From Ignavibacteriaceae bacterium (GTDB lineage: Bacteria > Bacteroidota > Ignavibacteria > Ignavibacteriales > Ignavibacteriaceae): DNA of 6,508 bases. Below the pieces are notes generated by a model. The model saw only the letters and a program-made list of their open reading frames with translations. It did not search any database and was not told the DNA's origin. A program made the position numbers and the translations under genes. Of this stretch, positions 6,440-6,508 are shown in pieces (positions within the stretch are counted from its first letter, which is position 1; the number at the start of each line of letters is the position of its first letter). Location: contig JAIOIM010000298.1 of NCBI GenBank assembly GCA_019912505.1, positions 1 through 6,508 of the forward strand, given 5' to 3'.

Positions 6440-6508
6440 CTATCTTGTATTAAGCTCAGCATTAATTTTCCAGTTGATGAAAAACAATATGCCGATCAGC
6501 AGCATCGG
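6440..6508 (-). CDS. C-terminal end of a probable membrane protein (partial)
   Basis: The minus-strand frame running in from the window edge gives 22 residues ending in TAG. It begins with a hydrophobic run, MLLIGILFFINW, and continues with the polar tail KINAELNTR, which resembles a last transmembrane helix with a short tail. The family cannot be identified from so little. Of the other two minus-strand frames, one stops within four codons and the other yields an unremarkable polar peptide. The stop is 107 bp upstream of the TPR start on the same strand. Confidence 0.4.
   Translation of the reverse strand, partial: PMLLIGILFFINWKINAELNTR

Noticed and set aside
6476..6508. Plus-strand ATG near the right edge that stays open to the end (MKNNMPISSI...)
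   Set aside because: Only ten codons, no Shine-Dalgarno, and the opposite strand gives a more protein-like membrane-helix ending; it cannot be settled without the next bases.

Overview
The window is bacterial, AT-rich and densely coded. It holds seven complete protein genes, one probable gene tail at the right edge and one tRNA. Several traits point to the Bacteroidota/Chlorobiota/Ignavibacteriota (FCB) side of the tree: two promoters carry the TAnnTTTG -7 element known from Bacteroidota, most starts lack a clear Shine-Dalgarno, and the tRNA 3' CCA is not encoded. The lineage is an inference; there is no marker gene here that fixes it.

Layout, left to right. An aldo/keto reductase (42-995, +) converges on a minus-strand block. 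In transcription order that block is a small S9-type alpha/beta hydrolase (2648-1791), a HEPN-domain protein (1716-1327) and a MNT-type minimal nucleotidyltransferase (1348-1028), the last two overlapping by 22 bp. To their right lies a second minus-strand pair: an AbiEi-family regulator/antitoxin (4706 or 4715 to 3690) overlapping an AbiEii-family nucleotidyltransferase toxin (3715-2867) by 26 bp. Next come a free-standing initiator tRNA gene (5034-4962) with its own consensus promoter and a terminator, a TPR protein of unknown function (6332-5124), and what looks like the C-terminus of a membrane protein (6508-6440).

The centre of interest is 1.0-4.8 kb, where two different nucleotidyltransferase-based toxin-antitoxin/abortive-infection modules (HEPN/MNT and AbiEi/AbiEii) sit in the same orientation within 3.7 kb, separated only by a hydrolase. 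The AbiE regulator is not laid out like the classical lactococcal/streptococcal AbiEi. A roughly 130-residue alpha/beta domain with a D...ExK pattern, suggestive of a PD-(D/E)xK nuclease fold, precedes a central winged helix. Upstream of it, four copies of the heptamer TTGTTCA/TGAACAA in strictly alternating orientation surround and overlap a TTGTG-17-TATATTTG promoter. This is what an autoregulatory antitoxin operator would look like. I see no wholly new gene system; the novelty is in the AbiEi architecture, its operator and the pairing of modules. The flanking tRNA, TPR and reductase genes look like ordinary chromosome.
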